Origin: Monomorium pharaonis | Lineage: Eukaryota > Arthropoda > Insecta > Hymenoptera > Formicidae | NCBI RefSeq assembly: GCF_013373865.1 | Contig: NC_050476.1 | Coordinates: 2,836,501 to 2,900,500, forward strand | Length of the DNA: 64,000 nucleotides | Direction: 5' to 3' | Shown: positions 12,720 to 23,395 of the stretch, in pieces | How positions within the stretch are numbered: the first letter of the stretch is position 1 | How the letters are laid out: every line of letters begins with the position of its first letter | Position numbers and translations under genes: made by a program | Notes under the pieces: generated by a model | Told to the model about the DNA's origin: nothing | The model's input: only the letters and a program-made list of their open reading frames with translations | Databases searched by the model: none

Positions 12720-15700
12720 CTGCAAACACAAATGACAAGCAAAACATACCAACTAAAATTCTTGTGACAGGTCGTCGGTTACATAACAAAACGAACTGCA
12801 ACTTATTATATTTAAATTTACGCCACTGCTCACACATGCAATACACTTTTTTTTCTATGAAATAGTAAAATTTAATTATGCAGTGGTTTATCATATCGTA
12901 CGATGGTTCTCTCTCTGTCTCTTATAAAATATAAAATTTATAATTAAATATAAAAAACTTATAATTACACAATGTTATAGTTCCAATTAATTACATAAAT
13001 ATAATTTTTCAATAACAAAAGATTCGAAGGCTTAAGATAAAATAGATTTTATTTGTTGTAAAATTTGTCTAGAGACTGACATATTAACGCAGCGTTAATA
13101 TGCCAGTCTTTAGACAAATTTTGCAACAGTTCTTTTTTTATCGCAAAAATAGCAAAGCATCGATATATTCAAAGTTGTAAACAATGATGAAAAAACTTTG
13201 CGAGAATTATAGGCCATAATACCGTACGAGGCGCGTACGAGGTACCTTTAGTGCGATCCTTTTTTTACGTTATCTCGTGAAATTATCTGGGTGATTGCAA
13301 TAATGCACGGACGTGCACTGTACAATTTACCATAATGTTCGAATGGCAAAGGAAGGTTCGTGCATTCGCCCCGTTTGGGTGAATAAGTCGTTAAAAGGGT
13401 CACTGGGTTACTAGGTCAGTCGGTTAATATGGAAGAAATCAGTCACGCGCATTCGCAGCTTTTCTCAAACGAAACACTATATTGCAAAAGTATATCCGCT
13501 TCAAACTGTATTTAATTTTACTACCTTGTTTTTCTGATTTCTCGTGCGTTCGTACACTCGACTTTTTGCATCCGATAAAACAGCGTAATTAGATAATACA
13601 TCCAATAACGTTATCGATTCTATCGTCAAAGCTAATAGCTCTGCAAGCTCTGGCAGGAATTATTTTATGTTATGAAATGTGTAAGTGCTTATGATGCATC
13701 GCATGGGCTATTCGAAGTAGCAGATACTGATCGCATGACGCTGCATATGCCATTATATTAACTAAATAGATGGTTACGTTAGAAATTGGTTATATATTTC
13801 TAGGTTGACGCTATCACTATCTTCGGTCGAATAGTAGAGCAAGTTTTTCCCGGAAAATGAAAACATTTTCTTATATTAAAATGTAGTATACTTTTAAGCG
13901 TCACGCACACGTAAAATAGTTATAACTATACATAGTTATAAAATAGTCATAACACAATAGTTACAACATTACATTTTACTACATATATATGTAAGTATAT
14001 ATAATTATGTTCAATTTTATTATATTTGCACAATTTTTATGTATCTAATATGTTACTATTGTATTCTAAAGCGATATATTTATTATTTATATTTATTCCT
14101 ATCTTATGTTATCATAAGCAAAATGTAATTAAAAGTTACTGTGATTGCGATAAAAAATAAATAGCAAGAAATTTAATCGATTCAAGAGTGCATAATTGCT
14201 AAATAAATTTTCAAAAATGTAAAAATATATAAAGAATATAAAAATTCAAGACAAATAATAGTTTTAGATATTACCAGCAGATCCAGTTCACTTGGGAAAA
14301 AGTTGATTATACTGAATTATAATTTGAAGTTGTCGCTAGTTGACATTTTATCCAATTGTAAATGTAAATAAGAAATCAGCGGTCATTTACTGGCTGCTCC
14401 ATAGTGCTTCAATCAAATTACGATTTTCTTATCTTGAATAAGTAATTGTTTTCCCTGCGAGAGAGCCGACAGAGAATTTACTCACTTCCTTTGGCGAAAG
14501 TATGGATATGTAATCGTCGTAAATGTAGCGCGCCTTCTCCTCGATCGCCTCGGGATTGCTCTCCCTCTTGAGTTGCTCGCAGGCAAGCCAGAAGGCGATG
14601 TTCTCCTCGCTGTACTCGCTCACGAGGAACTCTCTGAAGAGCTTGCGGCCGGCGGCGCTCTTCATCAGTTTGTCGAAAGACGAGCCCCATGCTCGGACCT
14701 CCTCCAAGCTACAGCGGTCCAGACCGCCGTCGAGGCCGTCGAGTCCATCGAGACCGTTACCCGCACCTGTACCCGTGAAGTCGGTGACGCTGATGCCACT
14801 GCCGTGCTCGCCCGCGACACCGGCGTTGCCCTTTTTCTTGCTCTGATCACCCGCACCACCAGTACCCGTTGAATTACCGCCGACTGCCGCCAAACTGAGA
14901 CGACAGTGCTTGTTAGAACTGAGCCTCCCGTTATTGTTAACAACATGTAGAATCAGAATGCAGACTAATCGAGACTATCAAATGAATACGTTGATATACG
15001 AGTACGTTAATTTTATAAAAAATTACCTCATCGTATTCAAATCACGTTTGAAACATTTATTTTTATTACTTTTGTAGATTTTACTTATTATTGCATACAG
15101 TTGAGAGAAATAATTTTAAAAAGTAATTGTATATTTCTTATTGCATAATTACTGTAATCTATTTCACAATTGGAACAGCGGATTCGAATTCTACCGATTA
15201 AATTGAAATTTATCACAGATTGTGTCGACGCTGCTGATGTCGATGATCATAAAATCGTGGTAATTATAATGATCGTATAGCGATATTACATAGTGATTTT
15301 CCTTGACGAGCATGAAGATGACGGAAGGAACGCGAACAAGAAAGTAATGACAGACAGTTGAGGAGGGAAAGAACAGGGGAGCAGAGAGAGCGAGGGAAGA
15401 TGTGAGAAATGAATATTAAACTCGTAGCCTCGGGAAATGAAGAGATATAAAATGAGTGGCGAAGGGAGGAGTATAATCCGGCAGACGTGCACAAAAATAC
15501 AACAAAGTATACAAGTAGGAAATAGGCAACTAACGATCAGGATAGCTAATTTAATCGAGATCGTGGATAACGCAAGATATAGAGACGACGGGCGGCATTG
15601 AACCGAGAGAAAATATTAGTCGTGTCAATGACAGGTATATAATCGGGTCATTGGAAGACTGATTCTTTGTGCTTGATGACGCGGCTGTTCTATGGCGTTT

Positions 15701-17460
15701 GTGAGCCACAACTGCAGAAATAAACGGTTTACATGACTTTGGTCAGTTAGTAAATAATAAAAATGATTGTTTCTATACTGGCTACAGGATCTGAATCGAT
15801 CAAACCTGCATTTATTTTTAAAAGTTTTTCTACTTGATGAAAATAATATTTAGTAATTTTATGATATTTTTCATGTGCTACAAACATTTGTTGTAAAATT
15901 ATTGCAAGAGTTTATTTTTTTATCGATTAATTTTACTAACAACTATAAAATATTGTGTATTTATAGCCTTTTTATTTATTAAAATTTTACTTTAACAACA
16001 GTGATTTCGTTAAAAAATATTTCTTATTTGTAATAACGCGAAATAATAAAATAGATAATTACTAAAAGATGTAATTTTAGATATGTTATTGTTTCTTAAT
16101 AAAACTTTCAAATGCTATCGAGAATGCTTTTGCCCCGAGGATTAAGGAAAAATATAACGTTACGTAACATGAAGCAAGTAGAACATTTTATGTGCTAAAT
16201 AAAAAAAACTATTTATATTTCAAAATACATATTTTTTGAAAAAAATTTTCCACATTTGACGATACAGCCAAGAGTATACAGTCACATATGCCCTCGCGAC
16301 AAGAATTCCAGAAATGCCATTGCACTTCAGATAGACTCTTTCGGGTCGATGCTAGCCCAGAATGAGTAGTCGCGTATAATCTGCAAAGATGGCTCGCTTA
16401 GGAAGGACGCGTGGTATGTGCATAACCCCGTTTCTGTGAGCCGTAATACGTGCATTACGATAGCATCATCATCGACATAACAAACAAGCAGCATTAACGC
16501 ACACAGTCCGTGGCCTGCTTACCATTTATTCCTACTTGTGGCATGAAACATAGAAAGGCAATATGTAGATACGTCTGCACGGCAATAAATGGATCACACG
16601 TGAGAGTTTAAAGACAATGGACCGATATTGTTTCAATAGCGAGGTTCAGTAGATGAAGCAAGCACGAAAATAGCCACACGATAATGATAATAGCGCGTTA
16701 CTCCTCGTTTCTACCTTACGCTAGCGATGAAAACTCTCCGTGATTGACTTTTCAGCAATTCGTCATCGCGAATATGTAATTATACAGCAGGAGACTAATG
16801 TTATTTCGTGCGATTTGGAGATCTACCTTCATGTTCATTAATAATTTGTCCATTGTCATGTAAAACATTGTCCATAATTTAGCAAAAGTTTCGTACATCG
16901 ATGCGCTGCTCGCTTCAGAAATTTAATCATATGAAGAAAAATAATTTAAATAAAAATCTAAGAGATGACAAGAATAGTTATTCACATTTGATTTTTAAAA
17001 AGAAAATTAGCAAGATTTTCAAGTTTGTAAAAAGACAATAAAAAAAGATGTCATTGTTTGAACTTTCATATCCAACAATTTTCTTTAAGATCAGCCGCAT
17101 CGATGTATGAGATGTGATCGGATAGGATCGATAATACCACGGGCAACTACATGGGCAGCAACAGCACCACCATAGGCAACAGTTGTCCTTCTTCGATCGG
17201 CCCGTGAATCCGGCCGCTTGCTGTTGCTGCGACTGCTGTTGCGACGCGGGCGCCTGTTGCTGCTGCTGTTGCTGTTGCGATTGCTGCTGCTGTTGCTGTT
17301 GCTGCTGAGACGATTGTTGCGGATTACTATGCTGCATCGTGGACCCCGAGGCCTGACCTTGGCTCTGTGCACGGAGGCGGCAACCACCAGCTACACCTTC
17401 GCCGCCTGTTCCGTGACTAACGCTGATCCCCATTGCGGTTGCACCGAGTCCACTCGACAT
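12480..17460 (-). CDS. dhit: RGS protein, RZ subfamily (RGS17/19/20-like)
   Basis: A regulator of G-protein signalling. The RGS domain speeds GTP hydrolysis on Gi/Go-family alpha subunits, and the RZ group is tethered to membranes through a palmitoylated cysteine string. Three coding exons on the minus strand, 17460-17138, 14894-14486 and 12719-12480, join to 972 nt, or 323 residues plus stop. Seen in order: a polyglutamine region (about 48-81); a cysteine string (about 94-108) with nine cysteines, CCLWWCCCCPCSCP plus one Cys made by the first splice; a Gly-rich linker; and an RGS domain at about 180-295 with SEENIAFWLACE (203-214) and the typical ending QIYTLMHRDSYPRF. The cysteine string plus this domain fits vertebrate RGS17/19/20 and Drosophila Dhit. 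Polyglutamine and the long linker make it larger than vertebrate members (about 210-240 residues). ATG at 17460 is the first after a possible acceptor (CCAG); an in-frame start further upstream is not excluded. Confidence 0.93.
12720..14485 (-). other. RGS intron 2
   Basis: A 1.8-kb AT-rich intron splitting the RGS domain after SPKE. The only structured feature I see is the 73-bp hairpin at 13,055-13,127. Confidence 0.8.
13055..13127. repeat. Near-perfect 73-bp hairpin in RGS intron 2
   Basis: Two arms of about 36 bp meet at 13,091 with almost no loop: GTTGTAAAATTTGTCT at one end, AGACAAATTTTGCAAC at the other, and TTAACGC/GCGTTAA at the centre. Only a few mismatches are visible. It could be a tiny MITE remnant or a structured RNA element in the intron. 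Confidence 0.8.
14486..14894 (-). CDS. dhit: RGS gene, coding exon 2 (linker and first half of RGS domain)
   Basis: The acceptor GTCGTCTCAG lies just before 14894. The first base, T, completes the split codon as TGT (Cys), extending the cysteine string to CSCPC. The exon ends at GAA before GTGAGT at 14486/14485, phase 0. It encodes a Gly/Asp-rich linker with three LDG repeats and the RGS domain from about SSFDKLMKS to ISILSPKE. No methionine starts this exon, so reading it as a free-standing gene would be wrong. Confidence 0.92.
14895..17137 (-). other. RGS intron 1
   Basis: A 2.2-kb AT-rich intron between the cysteine-string exon and the RGS-domain exons. I see no coding sequence or clear mobile element in it. 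A GA-rich patch lies at 15.36-15.40 kb. Confidence 0.8.
17138..17460 (-). CDS. dhit: RGS gene, coding exon 1 (polyQ and cysteine string)
   Basis: Starts at ATG 17460-17458 (MSSGLGATAMG) and ends in a donor, CCGTG then GTATTA, at 17138/17137, leaving two bases (TG) of a split codon. It encodes the Ser/Gly-rich N terminus, the polyglutamine tract and the cysteine string. The open frame runs about 160 codons because it reads on into the intron; the true exon has 107 codons plus two bases. Confidence 0.88.
17218..17316. repeat. CAG/CTG repeat coding polyglutamine
   Basis: An imperfect trinucleotide tract. Read on the minus strand within RGS exon 1 it codes for glutamine runs broken by Ser, Ala and Pro. 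The poly-Leu open frame on the plus strand is its shadow. Confidence 0.9.
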
Positions 17461-20400
17461 CTGGAAGCGACATTTGCCTTCTAAATCCGCACACCACGTG
17501 CGAACGGGCTTATCCCGATGCTAAGAATAGTTTTACTAAATCAGTTCAGGCTTCCGGAACACAATGGACCACTTGTCGGCTTTGTGATTTGTTTACGCAA
17601 GGTAGCCGACATAGAATGTTTTAGAAATATAGACTCTCGAATATAGACTAATAATATGAACTTCTTTTATACATCGTGGACACTTATTAATTAAATAATA
17701 CTTTATACTTATACTAATTATGTATACGAAAATAAGTTATTTTTTAAACATCTGTACAAAATGTAAATGTGTTTAATTTATCACTAAGAAAAAATGTTTT
17801 TATCGCGAGTTGAAAGCGATTATAATAATCACTAAAAGTAATTCAGATAAATTTTGAAAAAGAAACAGATTTGTTATACGTGAAATAGATTTCAAATAAG
17901 CAACTATCACGAGAATTGTAATCATTCAAGGGGTCGAATTTAAATAGTTCATAAATAATAAATCCTAAGAAGAGAACAGGACAATTTATTCGCATGTGGC
18001 AAAGTAATAAAGTTGAGTTTCAGTCAAAATAACCTGGTTATACGATAATTGACACATAAGCTTTCAAAAAGCAACCAATTAATTCGGATACGATTGTCGT
18101 ACGCTCAGCTGCACGTATCGATTGGCTTGTATTTTCAGCGCGGCCCGGCGATGGCGATATCGAAGTGAGAGATGTAGCCGGAGATTTATTATTCTTCCGT
18201 TCGCTGTTCCGTTCGAGGTCTCTGATATTTAAAATTCATGATCGCCAGACGGCTGAGCTGACCGATATTGGATTCACGGAGAAAGTCTAAGGAGAGGATT
18301 AAACCCTTAATGCCATATTTAAGAACGCGATCTCAATTCGAAATCACTACGTTTCCGATTGCTTCTCAGTAAGTTTTGACGTTTCTTAATTGCAATTCTG
18401 TTCATAAAGTTCTACAGCAAATCAGTAATCTACTTAAATTTCGAATTAATCTTACTTTTTTCTTTTTCTTCTTAAAATTACCAGAAACATTACATGGTGA
18501 CAATAAATATCAACGAAACTATCGATATTTTATTGTAATGATAAAAGTCAGTATTCTAGAATCAAATATCGCTAAAAATCAGCTGTAATGCATTTCGCGT
18601 AATTCGGAATTCTTTTTGCATCTCTTTTCCTATTCCGTTAAACGAAAGAGAAGTGCCTGAAACGAACGAAATTCAGAGCATATGAATTTATTCCAGCATC
18701 TAAACCTCGCAAAAATAATCAAGCGCAGCTTGACCATTTTCTTTAACAGTACAAGTGATTCGCGGAATAAAGTTTGAGTCTACGCTTGCAACGTGCAGGA
18801 CCGCGTGCGGCCCTTTATTTTTACATCGTGTTGTATATCGATGACTCGTTCTCCGAGCGGCCTCGTGTGATAACGACTACATCGGACAGTCGCTTATAGG
18901 GGATGTGGGTAGAGGTTGATAAACAGCGGGCACTGTTGTAAAGTGTACACGTGTACCCGTGAGTAAACGTGGTGGTGCATACGAATGAACTACGTGAAGA
19001 CGAGAAGAAGAGAGAGAAGGATGGGGATAAAAAAATATAGCTACGGAGTAAATTGAAAAGGGAAATCGAAATCGGACAATCGAGATCATAGAGATTGGGA
19101 AGGGGAGTGTTGTTTAATCGATTTTATAGCGCGATTAAAATCGGACGCGGATTTACGCGAACGTGGCGATTTAGAGTGGTCAGCAAATAGAAACCGGAAA
19201 TCGAAGAGACCACGAGCACAAAAACCGCATTTCGAGTTGGCTCGTAAATGCACACCACGCGGTTTGTACACGAGGCGAATTCTAACTCGTATCTCGTCTT
19301 CTCGACGACGAAACTTCGATTACGAGATAATATAACGATGCGAATTTCAATAATCTCCCTGCGCGATTTGTTTTGGCAGACATTATGGAAACAAAAGCCA
19401 TTTGCTTACGTAGAGCATTTTGCGAAATTGAGGAAACATTTTGTGCTAGGTGATTAATTACGAGTTATGAATGTTACACGAGTTAGTTTCAAGATAGTTT
19501 AAATATAATAACAAGAATTTATATCATTAAATCACACATATATTCGCAAAAATTAGGAAATTTTTAATAAAATATAATTAAATAAAAATAAATATGTCAA
19601 ATACATCAAAATAGTATTGTTAATCCATATTTTATAATGTCTCCGAGACGGGAGACATTAAATTTGATAATTAATTAATAATGAGAAAAACAAACTGATA
19701 AGTTATTTGCGTTCATTACTTATTATCGGTCCATTTAGTCGTTAACAAACAGAGTAACACTTGTACAGGTATGTGTATTTTGGCACGGTGCGTATTTTGG
19801 CAAGAGATGGTCGATATTTTTTAAATATTATTTCGGTAGTTTCCTCGTCGTACCTTCGGCTGCAAATACTGTCACTACGTTTAAAACGATTCTGAAACGG
19901 CAATAGTGTTACGCGTAGTTTACGCGTAGCTGCATGTCAACATGTCAATGGCCCAATGGTGTGTTGGCTTCATGCAGCACGCAATCGCGGAGCACGTGCA
20001 AGCTGCAACCCTCGTTTTCCTCGCCCCCAAAAGCTTCGCCCAATAATCCCGTAAATTTATTTCGATCGAGGCAAGCGTATGCGCATATCCATATAAATGA
20101 ATTTGTTATGTTCCTACGTGAACATTGAACGAATGGCAAGCTGTAGGTATTTTGAGCGAGATTCTAACCAGTGATAATAAAGTCCTTGTCCACGTTATTA
20201 CAGTACGCTATTTCAGAATTAATTTGCAATAATCCAATTCTATACTAGGATAATTTAAGCACGGTTGAATGCAATCGGTTTTCAATATCCAATCCAGCCA
20301 CAGTCCGGAGGTTGTTTATTTGCATGGAGCTAAATTAGAAAGGGCTTCGTAAACTCCAAAAATTAGGCTGTTAATGACGTTCGAAATATACGTAGGAATT

Positions 20401-20653
20401 TTTACATTGTTTTAGAGTTTGTAAACCACCATGTGTTTAAACCATCCGTTTCACAGACCACGATGCTCGCCAAGTGTATCATTGCGTTCCATCACGTCAC
20501 GGTAAATCGCATCGTCACGGCCATCGCGGTTAAACATCCTTCGTGGAAGAGATCAGCGCGACTCCATTACTGTTTCGTGCTGAGTCTTTAATCCTTTCTT
20601 AAGGCAAACGCAACACGATTATACATGGAGTACGTTCACGTCTTGACTCTTAC
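17461..20653. other. Stretch upstream of the RGS start without a recognised gene
   Basis: AT-rich DNA with short GC-richer islands. No coding exon could be supported. If the exon-like segment ending at 20654 belongs to the RGS transcript, this is its first intron. A short hairpin (AATGTCTCC against GGGAGACATT) lies near 19,636-19,660. Confidence 0.5.
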
Positions 20654-21346
20654 CTCTATCATGTTCCATGCGTTCGAAAGCGAGCCCAGCTCGCTTTCCG
20701 CGTCTTCGGGATCAACCTAATCGGCGCGTGGCCGGCGACGCGGCGTCGAGATGCGGGGGTGCGGGTGCGGGCACGGCCGCGGGCGCACCGTGCCCGCGTT
20801 CGCGAGTGTCCCTTCCGATATGCGATCGTTCCTTTAGCCCGGTCCTCCCGCGGAGCCGCCTCGCCGGGCCTCGCCCGAACCCCGCATGCTCCCAGCGCGC
20901 ACCAGTGCCCCTCAGTCGAAACCGCGTAACAGCTCAGCCCACGAACCCCTTCACGGACTCGCGGGCGGACACATAGGTACGCGCACCACCGAACAATCAG
21001 CCGCCAAGCGGATTCCTCGCCTCGCGATCGGGCGAGGCGCTACTACGTCGATGATGATGGCGACGTCGCTCGACGACACTGTACAACGGACCCCAACGAG
21101 TAGAGGGTTACGTCGCCGACGTCGCGCATGATATCTCATCCATTTCCCGTTCTGTTCCGTTTCCCGCTGCTGCCGATTGTCCGTCGTTTTTTTTTCCTCG
21201 ACGATCCTCTTCGTTAATATCACCCGCGCCGCGATACACCACTGTCACCCTCTCGCGGCGCCCTCCACCCTTCTCTCTTAACGGGACAGCCGCGCGCGCG
21301 GATCGACTGGTCGGTCGGCCGAGTCGGAGAGGTAGGAGAGAAAGGG

Positions 21347-21386
<40 letters not shown>

Positions 21387-21600
21387 CGAGAGTGCGCGGA
21401 TGTGAGAGACCAGCTACAGAGAGGAACAGGAAGTGGAGATTCTTCGTCACCGACGACCCTTACTTTCAAGAATGAGCGCGATACGATCGAGAAAATTTGT
21501 CGCGCTCCATAGAGATTCCGCGCGCGATTTCGTATAATCGGACTCGGTAAATCCGCTCGTTCGGTCAACCAAACGGGACCGAATCCTCGAGCTTTAGGAC
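20654..21600 (-). promoter_or_regulatory. GC-rich island with a candidate 5' exon for the RGS gene
   Basis: A strongly GC- and CpG-rich segment ends, on the minus strand, in a good donor (ATAGAG followed by GTAAGAG) at 20654/20653. It is upstream of and on the same strand as the RGS gene, so it is a plausible untranslated first exon and promoter. An ATG just before the donor (MEHDR) would run out of frame with the RGS start if spliced to 17460 and would act as a short upstream open frame. The upstream limit is only approximate. Confidence 0.4.
21352..21384. repeat. (GA)n microsatellite
   Basis: Short GA dinucleotide run within the GC-rich island. Confidence 0.9.
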
Positions 21601-22199
21601 GACGTCGTTGATCAACGATGTTGATGATGGTGAGGATGTCGCACGCGATTGACTCATCACATTCTTCAATTTAATTTAAAGGCGCGGCTGCGTCACGCAT
21701 GCTTCTCGAGCCAGCGTCGATCTCACGTCGACATCTCTTTTCTTCTGACCTGGGTGGCCGTACGCGATGCCGCATTCAGTTTTCGTTCCCCTTTGCGTTT
21801 GACGGAATTATAAATAGTTAGAAGATGTTGCGCGAGGCGCTGGTGCGGCCAAGCTTAAATGTTTCCTGGCTGCTGCCGTTGGCTCGGATCGTTGCTGATG
21901 TTACCGCTGCGTTTGCCTATGTTCTTGATGCTGTTGATCGCGCTGACAGGCACCCGTTTCGCGCACCTTGCACGCGCGAGCGCGGAAGGCGCAAGGAAGA
22001 GAGAGATGGATAGGGAAGTGAGAAAGAGAAAGATAGGGAGAGAAGAGGGAAGATGATGAAAGGGAACAGAGAGAGAAAGAGAATGTTAGCGTATTTAGCT
22101 GAGCAGAAGGAGAGGAGCGTTGAAAGTAAGAGCGTGAGATAGTGGGAAGACAAATGAGGCAAAGAGAGATAGAGAGGGGGGAGGGAGGAAGAGAGGGAG

Positions 22200-22288
<89 letters not shown>

Positions 22289-22294
22289 AGAGAG
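22200..22294. repeat. Long (GA)n microsatellite
   Basis: A run of more than 80 bp of nearly pure GA, bordered by GGGAGG units. The overlapping open frames with Leu-Ser or Arg-Glu repeats are repeat artefacts. Confidence 0.97.
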
Positions 22295-22914
22295 TGGAGC
22301 GTAAGCGAGTCGATGCGCCGGTTTATTGATTGGCAGCAGTCGAGACCAGAGGGAGAGACGAACCCGCGCGCTGTCACGCCGGCAAGGTAGACTGCTGAAG
22401 GCTATCTTCGTGCTATCTTCTTGTCGAGAGATTGACCGTTTGGTATCCTGTCGGAAGACTTTCGGTCGAGCGTTCAATCTTTGGCTCCACGGAATCGGTA
22501 CGGAAAAGCTTCTCGAAAAGATAAATTTTAGGAAGATTTAGATTTATTGATGATGATAATAATAATAATAATAATGCTGGAAGTTGTTGATTTTCTCTTG
22601 TATGATTTCGAACGAGATGCAGCTTGTGCCGTTTTCGGAGCACATTAACGTTTCTTTGTAGATCTTCATCGGGAGCGAGAACTGATGAATGCGATATAGC
22701 GAAAGCAGCGCAGAATCCGACGCGGGAGTTCGTCTTGACGAAAGAAATCTTTGAAAGATACGAATTGAGAGAGAGCGTATGCCCGGAGCAGGAAGATCGA
22801 TATCGATATTCGGATGCACCGTCGCGATCGATCGCCACGATTCTTCCTCGGTTTATGTCGCGTTTATCCGGAACACTAATCACTACGTTCGCGTGTTATA
22901 TCTTATCCTTATCT

Positions 22915-22924
22915 TTCTCTCTCC

Positions 22925-22973
<49 letters not shown>

Positions 22974-22983
22974 CCTCTCTAGC
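22915..22983. repeat. (CT)n microsatellite
   Basis: CT dinucleotide run with a few CCC and TTT interruptions. Confidence 0.93.
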
Positions 22984-23334
22984 TCTTTTTCACTACCCGA
23001 TGCGGCGTTCGAAGGCGTATCCGGTATTATCGCGTGTCCTCTCCTCGCAGTCTCTTTTTCCGCAAGGGGACCGCTCGCCCTCGCTCCACTTTACGCGCGT
23101 TCCCCGTTATTACGCCCGGGCCGACTCGGGCAACGATCAGGAAAGCTGTCGGGAGCTCTAAAGCTCCACGACTCGCGAGGAGCTGTCGTCCGGAGTTCGG
23201 CCAATATGGCGGTTACACGCGCTTACACGGTGCCTTGGCCACCACTGTCTGCCTGTCTCGCGGACGATTCCAGCGACGCCGACGCGAAGCGCCGCGACGC
23301 GAAGCTTACCCGGCGCGGACGCGTCTCCGCAGAC

Positions 23335-23395
23335 CGACGCCGACGCCGACGCCGACGCTGTTACCATCACAGAACGCCGACGCCGACGCCAACGC
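23335..23395. repeat. (CGACGC)n GC-rich minisatellite
   Basis: Two blocks of CGACGC/GCCGAC hexamers separated by a short spacer, in a CpG-dense region at 23.2-23.5 kb. They explain the arginine/alanine-rich open frames here. Confidence 0.85.

Noticed and set aside
12382..12894. Minus-strand frame of 170 codons and the plus-strand frames at 12.2-12.8 kb
   Set aside because: They overlap the terminal RGS exon in other frames or on the other strand and show no domain.
14429..14893. A stand-alone RGS-like gene of 154 codons
   Set aside because: It starts at TTG, not ATG, directly after a splice acceptor and reads past a donor; it is exon 2 of the three-exon RGS gene.
21901..22477. Long minus-strand frames with Ser-Leu repeats
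   Set aside because: They run through the GA microsatellite at 22.2 kb and have no other protein-like feature.
22555..22575. (ATA)n run as a regulatory element
   Set aside because: A plain trinucleotide microsatellite with nothing to suggest a function.
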